A DNA stretch of 64,000 nucleotides from Terfezia claveryi (lineage: Eukaryota > Ascomycota > Pezizomycetes > Pezizales > Pezizaceae): the NCBI GenBank assembly GCA_015179025.1, contig WHUX01000004.1, positions 806,001-870,000 on the forward strand, written 5' to 3'. The first letter of the stretch is position 1. Every line of letters begins with the position of its first letter. Made by a program: the position numbers and the translations under genes. This document shows, piece by piece, positions 1 through 11,833 of this stretch. A model generated the notes under the pieces. That model had not been told where the DNA came from, made no database searches, and saw only the letters and a program-made list of their open reading frames with translations.

Positions 1-1
1 C

Positions 2-1761
2 GCAAATTCTCTCTGGCATCCATATATTGGAAAAATAGCGGAGGTCAGTACAGCCCCCTAGAGTATTATTATGTGGATAGCTTCACGGTAAAGGCATAAG
101 GGCTGAACTGGCGATGTGCTCCAGTCAATTCGTAACGAATTTGAAAACTTGAAACAACTCCGGCTCAAACTACCAAATATCAAAGCCATGCGACCACCGT
201 TGCCAAGCCTAATCTTTGATATTGGCTTACCACCAGCCATTGGAAACCCAGGCATTTTCGGGCATAATACATTTGATGTTGTGGAGCAAGAAATCTTAAG
301 AATGTAAGATGCCTTCAATTCCAGTGGTCTCCAGGTCATGCTTTTCCCTGCAAATCCACTTATCAAATTATGGACACAACCCAGGGATCTTCCGGGATAT
401 GGTGAGATGGAACGGGAGGTAACATTAGTCGAAGTTCACGGTAGTGATATTATACGCGTGAAAGACAAGATAGGAGATGGAACAGAGTGGACAGGTAAGT
501 TGAGGGTAATGGGACGAAAGTCCTTCCGGAAAACCACTATCCGCTTAAACCACAATGCCAATACTAGTAAACTAGCTGATTGTGGTGGGGTGGCAACATA
601 TTCATTGACTGACAGCAGCTTGGGAACATAGTGACAACGAACACTTTGAAGCGGAGCAAAACTACAGTACACCCTAGCATACCGTTTATGCAAGGGTCAG
701 GGCTCCTACAGAGACCACATCTGATACTCAAAAATAGTGATAACAGTGATAGCGTCGGCTTTGAGTTCTCGGATCACAAGCAGCTTAATGCTTTCCAGGC
801 TGCTTTGATGGGCTATAAAATTGTCTCGCAGCTGTACGTTCTTCCTTGGACTAAAGATCGCCCTAGAAAGATCATCAGCTAATCTAGAATATGGAAGTTT
901 AGGAAACAGGTTGGCAAATTAGAATGTTACTATCACTCTCCCAAGTTACATCGCGCTAAAACAGATATTTACGACCAAACGAGTGTTCAGCTTTGGCATG
1001 AACAAAGGGCACATCCATACTTACGGAAGTCTAGTGCCTACAGTAGCACTAGTAACAGCGGCAGAAAATTACTCCCCTTCGAAGCTCAGTCTCAGTATAC
1101 TACCAAGGCTCACCGGACATACTCTCAAGGCTCGATAGTGGCGGGATCCATTTCGGCGGCAACCAGCAGCACCTCAAGTTCAGTGTCGAGTTCAAAAGGA
1201 AGCCACACGGTCAAGACGAAGGAAGCAAAAATCGAAGAAAGTCCTGAAAGTAGCAAATTGGTGATTTTCGCGAGACACGAAAAGAGCGCCTCCAAAGGGA
1301 GAACAGGAGGTATCGAGATTCTTGTAATGGAAAGTTAGTCAACCTCCTTAGTAACGTGTTTTCTCAAATCATGGATATCAGGAAACGTATGCCATTTACT
1401 AGTACGTATAGAGACTGAACAATTTCTAGTTGACCCATACACCATGATATCTCGCGAAGCCTGCTGTACCGAGAGAAAGCCAGATCCCGAGGATAAAAAG
1501 GCTCCACTATGTTGTCTCCGCATCGTGATTGAAAGGGGTAGTAACAACGACGGAAAGTCACTGCGTTTACTTGGATTCCGAGAACCTGAACAAGATAGTC
1601 AAAATGGAGACAGTGGGAGAGGTGGAGGACCACTTGGCCCCGGCTTACCCTTGAATGTTGATGCATGGCCTGAGAAAAGATGTAGAAGTCAAAAGGCTCA
1701 AGGCTTGGCAATTAAATTCAACACAGAGCTCGGTAATGATCAATCCCGCCGTTTCAGTTGA
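2..1761 (+). pseudogene. uncharacterised fungal gene, 3' part, probably disrupted
   Basis: Coding-like sequence enters from the left edge. A short exon (2-43) precedes an intron with a GTCAGT donor and CTCCAG acceptor (44-124), then an open frame with motifs such as PPLPSLIFDIGLPP and FGHNTFDVVEQEILRM. An in-frame TAA at 305-307 interrupts it, yet the same frame continues at once with DAFNSSGLQVMLFPANP and TEWTGKLRVMGRK. Around 560-640 the coding signal moves to another frame (LLQRPHLILKNSD, DHKQLNAFQAALMGYK). A plausible 54-nt intron (GTACGT to CTAG, about 832-885) removes the next stop, and a 48-nt intron near 1331-1378 removes the one after. The end contains KLVIFARHEKSASKGRTGG and KAQGLAIKFNTELGNDQ and stops at 1761. 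I recall this architecture from uncharacterised Pezizomycotina proteins but cannot name a function. The TAA and frame change suggest a pseudogene; sequencing error or a missed intron is the alternative. Confidence 0.5.
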
Positions 1762-3959
1762 AAGAACCCTCTGACTGACATTTTGCTCATTGGGCGACAC
1801 CATAGACAAACGTCGTTTCATTAAAGACTTCGAAGGCTTGCAGTTGCTCGCACTCTCTAGTTATCGCTAAATATTCGAACTTCCGGTTCCTCTTATTTAT
1901 TTCACTTTCTGTGTTTTTTCTTTTTCTTTTGTCTACACTATGTTTCAACTGGGTCGGACGGAGTAACTACAGAATCGATTTCTCACTTGCCATCTGTGCG
2001 ATATGCTGATGATATCAACTTAAATTGCAATTGTTTATTTGGGAGGGGTCAATTTTGGTTAAACGTTGTGTTTCTTTGTTGAACGTTCAGGGAATGTTTT
2101 TTCTTCTTTTCTTTTTTGGGTGGTACTCATGGTGGACTGACTATGAGTAACATTTCTAGACAAATATAGGAGTTAATAAGAGATTGTATAGGAAGGCAAT
2201 CAAACGGGCGGTTTTCGCCTCTGTCACGAGCTCCCCTGAGATGTATGTACCACCTCGCAGATCTAGAGGCAGCCCCGTAGTTAGGTTTACGTTTGTTTTA
2301 GAGCTACAGTGCTGTTGAAACACTCATTGACTGCAGAGATAAACCAAAGTGGCTGGGGTTGTGCTCATATATTGTCCGCTGCCTTTTTTGGAATTAGAAC
2401 GCAAGTTACGCAATCCTGCCCTTAAGTAAACTCTCGACCTTCTATATTTCGGTGATTATAAGCAAGTAGGTGGTTTTTTTGCATATGAGTACGGAGTATA
2501 TGCCGCAATACTCCCTTCTTTACCTATAAGTATTTACCTACAGAGACGTGATACATCTCTAATTGTAAATGCATAAAATGTACTCTGTACTGTTTTCCGT
2601 ACAGAGTTACCTAGTTAGAATTATACTCGAAAATGTCACTTGACGTTACATACTTTTTCCCTATCTAGTCATTACATAAGCTTGCGGTAACTCGCACCCC
2701 TCGTAGACTAGTAACTCTGTGCCAACCAGACTAATAACTCAGTTGAGTTGAGACTTCCCAATCTAGAAGTTCAGCTCCTTTTGGCTACCTTTCACGGAGT
2801 TACTAATACTAACACGGCTAGACAAATTTCCACTATTCCTATAAAGGGAAAACCTTCGGCAACTTTTGCTTTGGGCTGCACCTCAATATACAAACTGCCT
2901 CATATACCTCCATACCACACTCTTGCTAACATCACATTATCGGTTGGGGGGAGAGTATTAAGGTAATAGGGATTTGGATGCGTTTCCATATAGATTAGGA
3001 CAATTCGTCGTTTTATGTATTATCGTTTCATAGGCAGATCTAGGATCCATCAATCAATTAAGCGAAAATCAAATTTTTTTCAGATGGATTTATTACAGAC
3101 TGATTATACTACTGTAGGTAGTGCTGCATTGCACTCTCTTCTACATACAATCCCCATTATAAGTTCCCAGAACCCCCAATTTACGGATCGTTACAAATTG
3201 ATAATGCGCGTACCTACTGGTCAGAGGGGGAGAGGGTAGAGGTGTAGAACAACTAGCATAAATTATTTGGCGTCTTCCCGTTGATATTTACATTGATGTG
3301 ATATGGATATTTAATTCGAGTACCAGGAAAACTGGTGAATAAGACTCCTTGTCTGTACCTGAATCATAACTCTAGAATAAGTCAAAATTCGAGTCAAGGA
3401 CGCTAATCCGCCCACAACTAGTAACACCCCTACCTCAAAAAGGAAAGAGCAAAGATACAGACAAGGAGTCTTATTCACCAGTTTATAGCATTGCATTCTC
3501 AACGGTGAGAGAATGATAACTCGTCATGACGAGCTGCCTCTTCCAGTTCCATTAGGTATAGGATAGTGAAATTCTTAGCGTGTTCTGCCTGAGTACTCGA
3601 TCCAAATTGATAGGAATTCATACTATTGCGTCCACAAACAGGAACTGAAAAAAAAAAACCGACTCAATAGAAATATGTTATTTTTTTCATTTTGTCATTC
3701 AACTGAAACCAAGTCCATCTTAAATCCCTGCTAACCTAAGCCCGTCCCACGTCCGCTATGTTTTTGTGTCTGATGATAGATACCCTCCAACCAGAAGAAA
3801 ATAAGGAAAAATAAGGAAATTGAATTGGAATCCTCCCCTATTGCAAATCCACAGATGAAAAAGACCTGCCCGAAGCCAAAACTTAATTCCCTTCAACCTG
3901 CAATCAATGTTACTCGATTCACTGCGCGGGAATGAGCACCAATCTCTCTGCACCTAAAC
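1762..3959. other. intergenic, no gene seen
   Basis: AT-rich sequence with only short open frames lacking recognisable domains. It holds a small hairpin at 2582-2607 (9-bp arms ACTCTGTAC/GTACAGAGT, 8-nt loop), a copy of the motif CAACCAGACTA at 2723-2733, and the long inverted repeat listed separately. Confidence 0.6.
3329..3484. repeat. perfect 29-bp inverted repeat with 98-nt spacer
   Basis: The left arm at 3329-3357 (starting AAACTGGTGAATAAGAC) is the exact reverse complement of the right arm at 3456-3484. The whole unit is 156 bp. No transposase frame lies inside and I see no clear target-site duplication. It could be a small MITE-like element or a recent fold-back duplication; the lack of mismatches implies recent origin or ongoing correction. 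Confidence 0.85.
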
Positions 3960-5867
3960 CTATGGGTCAATACTGTCGTCCTCATAACCACCATCGCTAT
4001 TTTTGACTCCAGTGTTACTGGATGGCCTCTGATTGACTTGTTTCTGATTGGCTTGCTTCCGGTTGGCTTGCTTCCGATCTTCATCGTCATCGTCATCCTC
4101 CTCATCCTCTTCATCTTCATCCTCATCCTCATCCTCATCCTCATCATCCTCCTCATCATCCTCATCATCGACAACAACTTCAGCTTCTTCCTCATCATCG
4201 AAATCATCAGCGGAGTTATAACCAGTATCTACTTGTGACAGCTTCGGCTTCTTCTTTGAATCTATCTCATCATATGTTGAATTGATAGGGCCAAGCAGCA
4301 ATTTGATCATCTAGATCATGCAGTCAGAATGGGAGTTCAGTAGTATGGAGTGGGTACATTGCGTTGTATAACATACCCGCCGCTGGTGCTTCTCAGTGAG
4401 GGCCTGATCCGTGGTTCTCATTCCCATAATTTCCATGAGATCTCCTCCCGATAGGGTGTCAACATAATCCTTAACCGAGGATTTGTTATCAAGATGATCA
4501 AGGAATTTTTTGGCGTCACGGTCATTCCCGACTCGAGCAAATTGGAATGCAATGGCTTTCCGAGCGTTAGTAGCTCGAATCAACAGTTCAATCTTACGGA
4601 TCACGGCACAAACCTTTAGTCGTCTTGGGATCAAAGTTATCCCTCTGAAGGGAGTCAACGACACTCTGGATTGCCTGCTTGAGGCGGTTAGGAGGCTCTC
4701 CCTCGACCTAAGATGATTGCGGGTTAGGGCATGTATCAAGCAGGAAGCATGAGGACGTACAGCTCCATCTGTAATAACCATGATCAAGAGAGGTCGTCCG
4801 AGTTGCTTAAGCTTTCTCGCCTCCCCACTGTTCTTGTTCCACTGTACATTTTCATCGAAAACGAAAGGTTTGAGTATCTTTTGCATGAGGCCGGTTCCGA
4901 TTCTCGTCAGCCCTTCAAATTCATGATCATCGATGACTTTGTCAATCTCTTTGGCTGTCATAATGTTGTCTGCTTTTAGATCATCATTGCCATTGAGGAA
5001 ACGAATGGCACGGATACCACGCTTCTTATCGGAAACCGCCCCGTAGATGTCTGCGATGAAGGAAAGAACGCTCTTTACGGCCACCTTACGCCTCCCAGCT
5101 TCTTCAAACTCCATAGAGATAGAGTCATCTGAGGTCCAGTCGGATTAGTCCCATTTCTGTAATTCAATATAGCAAGGAGACTCACCAATGAGCACAGCAA
5201 GGTCGTAGAGACTCATTATGGCGAGATTCATTACAAGCTCTCGGTTAACATATTTGAGATTAATAGGCAAGTTTGCAGCAATTTCGGCTTGTGGCAATAG
5301 CAGCTGCCGCAACTGTTTGTCGTTCAAACCGTCTCCGAGGATACGTTTCAGGTCATGAGCCTTCACAAATTCCATCATCTTACTCAGACAATCCTTCACC
5401 TTAAGTGGCTTAGGGTCGCTTCTGAGAGTCTGGCCAAGGCTTGAACCTGATCTAGTAGAACTTGGACTGAGAGGAGATGTCGGATTAGCACCAAGTCTTT
5501 TTCCGACAGCTGCCTGTTTCTCCGTATTAAATTAGCTTAAAATTGAAACATCGGCTCAGTATAGAATTCTTTGGTCCGTTTGAGTACATGTAGACGTCCC
5601 TTCAGACCCCTACCAAGAGATGTGAATCATAATTATGTGCCATTGAAACTAACATACCCAGGATCCCCGAGATCTAGAGATAGATGACCTGCCTCGGTTC
5701 CCATCATAATTCTCGTCCTCATCATCCTCACCATCTGGTGACCACGATCTGACGCTGGAAACGCCACGGGAAGGTGGTGACATAGGTAGAATTATATTCA
5801 ATCCATCAGCGCTCATACCAGGAATCACCTTAGGCTTCTTGCTCTTAGTCCCTCTAGAAGTAGACAT
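3960..5867 (-). CDS. VWA (von Willebrand factor A) domain protein with acidic C-terminus, six exons
   Basis: Predicted exons on the minus strand are 5867-5658, 5513-5186, 5128-4761, 4707-4614, 4555-4377 and 4310-3960, with introns of 57, 53, 58, 66 and about 144 nt. Together they give an uninterrupted 509-aa frame. The start MSTSRGTKSKKPKV was chosen because upstream codons lack ATG and look like leader. Residues 1-70 are basic and serine-rich. The VWA fold begins after MSLYDLAVLI with the metal-site motif DDSIS (D180, S182, S184), created across the second intron junction. T254 in GLTRIGT and D300 in ITDGA supply the other MIDAS positions. AFQFARVGND is typical of fungal intracellular VWA proteins. 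The last exon starts MIKLLLGPINSTYDEID, as in that family, then becomes an almost pure Asp/Glu run followed by KQAN-type repeats. VWA domains bind partners through a divalent metal; the partner is unknown. No signal peptide or membrane segment is seen. Family assignment is firm, function is not. Confidence 0.85.
4082..4200 (-). repeat. acidic-codon microsatellite inside the VWA gene
   Basis: Runs of TCATCC/TCATCG/TCCTCA trinucleotides read on the minus strand as GAT/GAG/GAC codons and encode an Asp/Glu tract of roughly 40 residues. A short in-frame repeat coding KQANRKQANQKQVNQ follows (about 4024-4081). Such tracts are length-unstable. Confidence 0.8.
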
Positions 5868-6199
5868 CTGGAAGTCGGGTTGATTAAAATAGAAGGGTAA
5901 AATGTGATAGAAGGCTACTAATTCGATTTGAATGGCGGAATGTAAGTAGAGGAAGATCAAGGGGATATAAATACACCTCTATGGAATTGAGGAGGCCCAA
6001 CTTGAGGCTCCATCCTGAGTGTGTTTAACAGAACAGATTCGGCATTGGGTCTCAGTATACGTATCGAGCGACCACAGGTAGAAGCTCATCCGCAGCAGAT
6101 ACCTGGAAATCCCCGGCCCTGTCCGATATTGTACGCTAGCAGACCATATTGGAAAACGGACTGAGGGCATCATCCACTGCTAGCGATCGACGGATATCG

Positions 6200-6243
6200 C
6201 ATCAATGCCTGCTGGGCCACGCATTGATGCCTGCTGGGCCATG
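6200..6243. repeat. 22-bp tandem direct repeat
   Basis: Two adjacent units (6200-6221 and 6222-6243), each containing ATGCCTGCTGGGCCA, differ at a few positions. The repeat lies about 330 bp upstream of the VWA start codon, so it could be a promoter repeat, but nothing shows a function. Confidence 0.7.
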
Positions 6244-8148
6244 ACGTCTTGAAATTGGGGCAAAACCTTCGTCAGTGATCCAACCAATATGTCGACATTC
6301 AGATCTTCAGCCAAATCCTTTACAACTTCTCTTTACTCTACTACCGAGATGCACGATAAGAGATATATCGATATCGATATCAACAACAATTGGAATTTGC
6401 TTGACAATGGCGATTTGAACCACATGGACTATTGGAAATGCAATTGTCTGCCGCACAATTTCAGCGCCGGTGCACCATGTTTACCCTACTGCCTATACGC
6501 CGAGAAATGGAGAAACCAGTACGGAATCTGCCAGCTTGCCAATTTTGCAGCCTCACGGTATATATTGGACTATGGTTGACGTGGCGAACGATTATTGCTG
6601 GGTCGAATTTCTTTTTTTGCGGCTCACCTCTGCATTGTTCCATAATTCCTGTTGTCTACTGGTACGAGGCAATCGATAAGCACGGTGATTGAGAATGTAA
6701 TTACCACATTGCGCATATGCAGCTAAGACCAGTACCTACTATACTTCTCTTGCTGTACAACAGTACCGGTAATGTAGCAATATACCGCGATAATGCACGA
6801 GCACTAGAATTTGGACCTATAGAAACATGTACCTTGAACAATTCTACTTAGGAATTCTCTCAACACAAGGCCTATACAGTAGCCTAGAACCCGATGGAAA
6901 CTTAACAATTTTTCCATGGATTAGTGAGTAACTTTTTGGTAGATTTTATGTCATGAGGCCGGAGTCATATTGAATCAACACTCCCCATGATACAAACTTT
7001 TAGTGGATTTCTGGCTGACAGAGAAACCGAACTATAGAAGAAGTGGTATCTCTATTGACCCCTGCACCGGATAGCAATAGAAGTGCTGGGGAAATCACCG
7101 ACCCCACTTTAGACACCATGGATATTGTGACAACTTCACATCCATAGCTACATAGCAGAGGAGTGTCACGCCATACCCTCTTTGGGAATTCTGTGAGCTG
7201 TCCTATTAATATAATAAAGGATGCAAGACTACGTACTTAGAGATGATATGATGGTTTCATTTGTGTGTTCACCGGCGCAGCATACTGAAGAAGGACGGAG
7301 TAAGTAGCCTTGTGTGTAGCAATGAAAGCACCTTGCTAGACACCTGATGTTGAACGGCTCTAGCAACTCTCTATGTGATTAATTTATAGTTGTAGGACAT
7401 AGCCTTCGGTTTTCGTACCAAAACAGCTACTTTTCCCAAAAGATTTAAAAATCACCACAACTACATATCCTCAAGCTCTTTGGGGTTGAATAAAGGCTAC
7501 CTTAATCTTCCAACCTTTGTAATATAATAACCTATATGCAAGTAAGGCCATGTATAAAAGTTGACGGATGTCCAATTACATGATACTACTGAACAAATTT
7601 GTATGAGGATGGTACATACAGCTAGGTGGCAAAAAGTATCGTACACCCCCATGTATAAAGAGGCCCAAACGCTACATATTTGGGGATTTTGTATGGGAAA
7701 ATGATAAGATATTTGTTGCATGCTTACGCAGGGTACGAAACTTTTTTGTACATAGCTGCCACTTCATGACAGTCAACGAATATTATCACCACAAAAGTCT
7801 TGATATAGGAGAGAAACCCTCCTCATACTTACAATTTCAGGTATTGCTTGCTGATTTGAATTCTTGAGAACAGGCGCTTGTGGCGATTTTTTGTGAGATA
7901 CTGCTTGCCAAGCGAGGACTAACTTGCATCTTATGCCACAATATGTACGACTTAGAATCATCGTTGGCATGAGATTAGAAAATCATTTATGTTGCCTTTG
8001 TATTAGGTAATGCCACCATTGATTATAGGTCAACCAAAGCGCTGGGTGCTTTCGCCAAGATGATGTGAAGGGTCTGGTTTTGAGTTTCCAGAACACATGC
8101 ATGGGTTGAGCCCCACTGTAAAAAGTTCCGGTCCCAGATCCGATTGCC

Positions 8149-8310
8149 TTCAAGTAGCCTTCGGTAGACTGCACAGGGTTAATTTTGACCCTGGTAAATG
8201 CTAGTCTGGTTGCACGACCCACCTCCTGTGGTGGGGTAAAAGCAAGGTACGATACAGCTCGGCTGTGCACGAATGACAGTCTGCGGACCATCAAACGGCC
8301 CTACTCCGCA
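8149..8310. repeat. dispersed repeat, copy 1 (partner at 19854-20035)
   Basis: Shares ordered blocks with 19854-20035: CTTCAAG, AGACTG, AGGGTTAA...TTGACCCTGGTAAA, CAGCTCGGCTGTGCACGAATG and ACCATCAAA...GGCCCT..CCGCATA. Blocks are collinear with indels between them. No open frame is conserved. This looks like a degenerate, non-autonomous mobile or satellite-type repeat. This copy also carries TAGTCTGGTTG at 8202-8212. Confidence 0.7.
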
Positions 8311-11099
8311 TAGGTTTTCCGAAGTGTACGTATGCATATGTCTGCTGCATATAACTCTATAACTATGCAAATCGTATGTTCTATATCAATATATTGTATA
8401 TATTACATCTAAATTATACAAAATATCTTTCAGCTGTACCGTATAATTATAAAGCAAGGATGTCGGAAAGGGAAGCATGTGGGTCATTTTTGCTGTGCTT
8501 TTGCTTTTTTTCTTCTTTTTTTTCTTTTTCTAATAATGACTTTATGTAGATACAAAAGTAAATACTTGTTTAGATAAACTCAGGCTGATAGATCCAACCA
8601 GTAGGCGGGGAATGGTCTTATATATATGTATATATGACCAGCTTCATCTTAGGCCATGGGGAAATACGAAATGCTATCAGCAGTGTTCGAGTCGAAATGC
8701 TTATAGTACTGTACTTAAGTGATTATCAAATTCATATTTTGCTCCGACGCGCCATCTAATTACATGGAGTAAATAATAGTTAGTATTAGTTTGTGACGGC
8801 AACAAGTTAATGAACCTAGTCGACGAAGGAAGGTAGTGGGAGCGAGCTGATAAGTTCACTAGATAAGCCAATATGGCCTGAACCAGTGATAGGGGGTTAA
8901 TGAGAAAGAGCTATCAACGGACTGGTGCGAACAGGAACGTAGACTGGGATGTTGAGAGGAGATCGGCAATACAAGCTTCTAAGACAAATATCATTCATTA
9001 TCTGAGGTAGCAAAAGTACATGGAGACCTCAGTCTAATTTTCATAAAATATTCTCTCATAATATAGTAGTACTTACCTTGCTGGTCTGCCTTCGCTTACA
9101 TCTGAAAATGTACCAGTAGCATTGTGATCATGAAAAATTATGTTATATACTGTACATACATGTCTATAAAGCAATTGTCCACTCGCTCACCAGCGGATTG
9201 TATATACAACATATATCTACCTAATCAATTGCGCATAAATGAGTTAAGGCGGCAGAAATATCAGCACAACAAATTTACTGCAACTATCGAATCCACTTAT
9301 GAGGCGATGTCAAACTGCGCAGATGAGGAATACTGGGAAAGCCAAGCTGGAAGGAGATAACTACTTGGCTCGTCACGCGCCCGGCTTCGAGATGTGCCGA
9401 ATTTGATGCCCGTGGGCTGTGCTCAAAATACGAACAAGGCTACTGAATTGATAGCCCAAGATATCTGACCTGACTCATTCGTGCCACGAAGCGGGATCGC
9501 GTTATTCCAACTACTTATGTATGTTGCGTACATTGCATTTTACGTACGAAGTATTTGAGCTGCAAATCCTCTACCTTACTTTCCCCACGCTCACTCATCG
9601 AAACCCATGTTTGAATTCATGTACTAAGTTGAGTTGGCATTGATCTAGACAAGTTGGAACTTGCAGCAATTCTGCAATGCACTGTGCGTGATATTACTCA
9701 TAATGCCTAGCTGGTTTGGGCAGTATCCAGAGAACCCGGCAATAATCGAGAGCCTCAATTCTAGCAACTTGCTGCAGTGGTTTTAGATTAGCAAAGAGTA
9801 ATGGACGGGGGCAATTCAGTATCTACGCGTGTGGTATTGGTAATCACCCTGTACTAGGGTTTAGATCCTGCCTAGTACTTGAGGGATGTTGAGGGCAGCG
9901 AGGTAGATATCGATCATACAATCGCAGACCATGAATTCATGACTGAATTCTTGACTTCATGGGCTTAGTATGAAAGGCAGCCAATCACATTGGGAGAATT
10001 TAATTAACATTAAGCTGCATTTATGATCCGTTCAACCATGCTTTCATTCTGGTGCTCTTTTCTCGTCCTGTCTCACGTGTTGCGGGGTCACATCTGTCTA
10101 CAAGCAACAGTATTCGAGGGGTTCGAATATCAATTACACGTCGATAAATGGGGCGCCTGCACCTAACTATCTCTTGGATCGATGAATAGAACTCTGATCG
10201 CTGTGTAGTTAAATTGGATACCTATACGAGGAGGGTCTTAGTTTGGATATGACTTGAAATGCGTCTTTCTGATGATATCATCGCCGCGCGGTGGGGGACC
10301 AGGTGTAGTAGAGGTGGCTACGGTAGATATTCTCGCCAGAGGCGAGCTCCAAACTGCAAATAGCCCTTAGTTACTAAACAGAGCAATCTCACTACGTGTA
10401 AACGTATGGAAAAATGCCACAGCCTCGTCTCAAAGTAGTCCAAGTTCTCTCGAAAAAGGAAAAAATAGTTTTTCATTAAAAATTGAAGTTGATATCATTT
10501 TTTAATTATATAATTAGATTTAGATAATATTCAATATATATTGAAACTCGTCATCCAGTTGCCATTGAAGTCTGGTATCAATATATACTCGATCACTTTG
10601 CAGGCTGCTAGGTTCTACGGCAAATGGCCGCTTCTTGCTTGATAGAATAAAAAGTAGAACCTCCGGTTTTCTGAAGACCTTTCTGACGATGTATGGTACA
10701 AGCCGAGCCGGAGGCTATGGTACTGATTGATATGTTGATGTTCGGCAGCTAGAGCCAAACCTTTTCCTCATAGGTAAGGTGGCATGCCGCTGGATACTTG
10801 TAATCTTGGGATTGAACTGGTGGCCGTTGCACCTACCTACAAGGCTACCACATTATCTGAGAATGAAGACCCTGTCTCTCCATACAAAAGGGTCATGCAA
10901 AGTCTGGCGAAGTCGGACTTGGCATGGCAGGAAAACTTTCTACCGCTGAACTTGTAGCCTTGTTGATGACCAAACATTTTTCGCCCATCCAAATATGCAC
11001 CTACATGCGCCAGGCACCACACCCTCCGTAGGAGGGGAGCACGAGACCTGGCTTCAATGTGCAGGAATCCCTGTCGCAGATACGAGCAGATTGAACACG

Positions 11100-11833
11100 A
11101 AATAAGTCCGTTTAGCCTTGCTCGCGGAATTTACTCCGAATGATAAGTCAATGTGACGAACTGGTCAATGGATAAGCGGACAGACGTAAATGGTAGTCTC
11201 AACAGGCAATGGTAGATTTTGTATGTCCCATGCCCCATTGAGTATTTGATATTTGGGTACCAACCAGACTATGATATTGTTCTGAGTTTGAGAGGCCGTG
11301 TGCCTAATTTATATAATTGATGCGGCGACAATTCATCATGAACTGTGTTGAGGTCGGTCATACCCGAGCGTTGCCCTGTAAACTCAGGCCCCAAGCAGAG
11401 TTTCAACGCTAAAGTCAATTGTGGCGGATCCAGAACAACGGGGGAGATCAATTAGTTCCAGATCCCAGATCCCAGAATTCTAGGGTTTGACGAGTTGTTC
11501 ACATTCTAGTTGGCAAGGCAGCTTTTACATACCATACTTGTTGCACCAAATAAGTATCGAAGTTCAAGTTTTCCTTCAATCTGTGCAGTATGTAACGTCT
11601 GTTATATTGCCTTCCGAGTATTTACTGAATTGGATATCTTCACGATAGATTGAATCTGCTTGCTGTCGACACATATTACGATTATTGCAAGATATATCTC
11701 CTTAAACTCCAATCGGCACGTCCATACGACTCCGACGAACATATCATTTGTTCCTCGACGAACTCTGGCTGGTGTCCCGTGTCACCAGAGGCCCGAGGGG
11801 CTCGATAGTACTCTATCTCTTCAGTACGTCAAA
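11100..11833 (+). promoter_or_regulatory. 5' flank and leader of ankyrin giant copy A, duplicated with copy B
   Basis: Blocks here recur upstream of copy B: TTTAGCCTTGCTC (11112 vs 22013), AAAGTCAATT (11411 vs 22283), GTTTGAC(G/A)AGTTGTTCACATT and GGCAAGGCAGCTTTTACATACC (11514 vs 22374), and the final GTCAAAATGGC/ATCAAAATGGC start context. The duplication therefore includes the promoter and leader. No defined factor site was recognised. Confidence 0.6.

Larger units (their letters stand above)
5868..11099. other. long intergenic stretch, no convincing gene
   Basis: AT-rich sequence with scattered short open frames without domains (for example 6289-6579 and 10837-11022 minus). It contains the 22-bp direct repeat near 6200, the dispersed repeat near 8150-8310, a small palindrome near 8616-8640 (GGTCTTATATA...TATATGACC) and polypyrimidine tracts near 8500-8530. 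I see no transposase or RNA gene. Confidence 0.5.

Noticed and set aside
6289..6579. 96-aa plus frame divergent from the VWA gene
   Set aside because: It starts with ATG but has no motif or splice context and unremarkable composition; likely chance.
10119..10135. GGGGTTCGAAT resembling a tRNA T-loop
   Set aside because: No acceptor stem, D-arm or anticodon arm could be folded around it.
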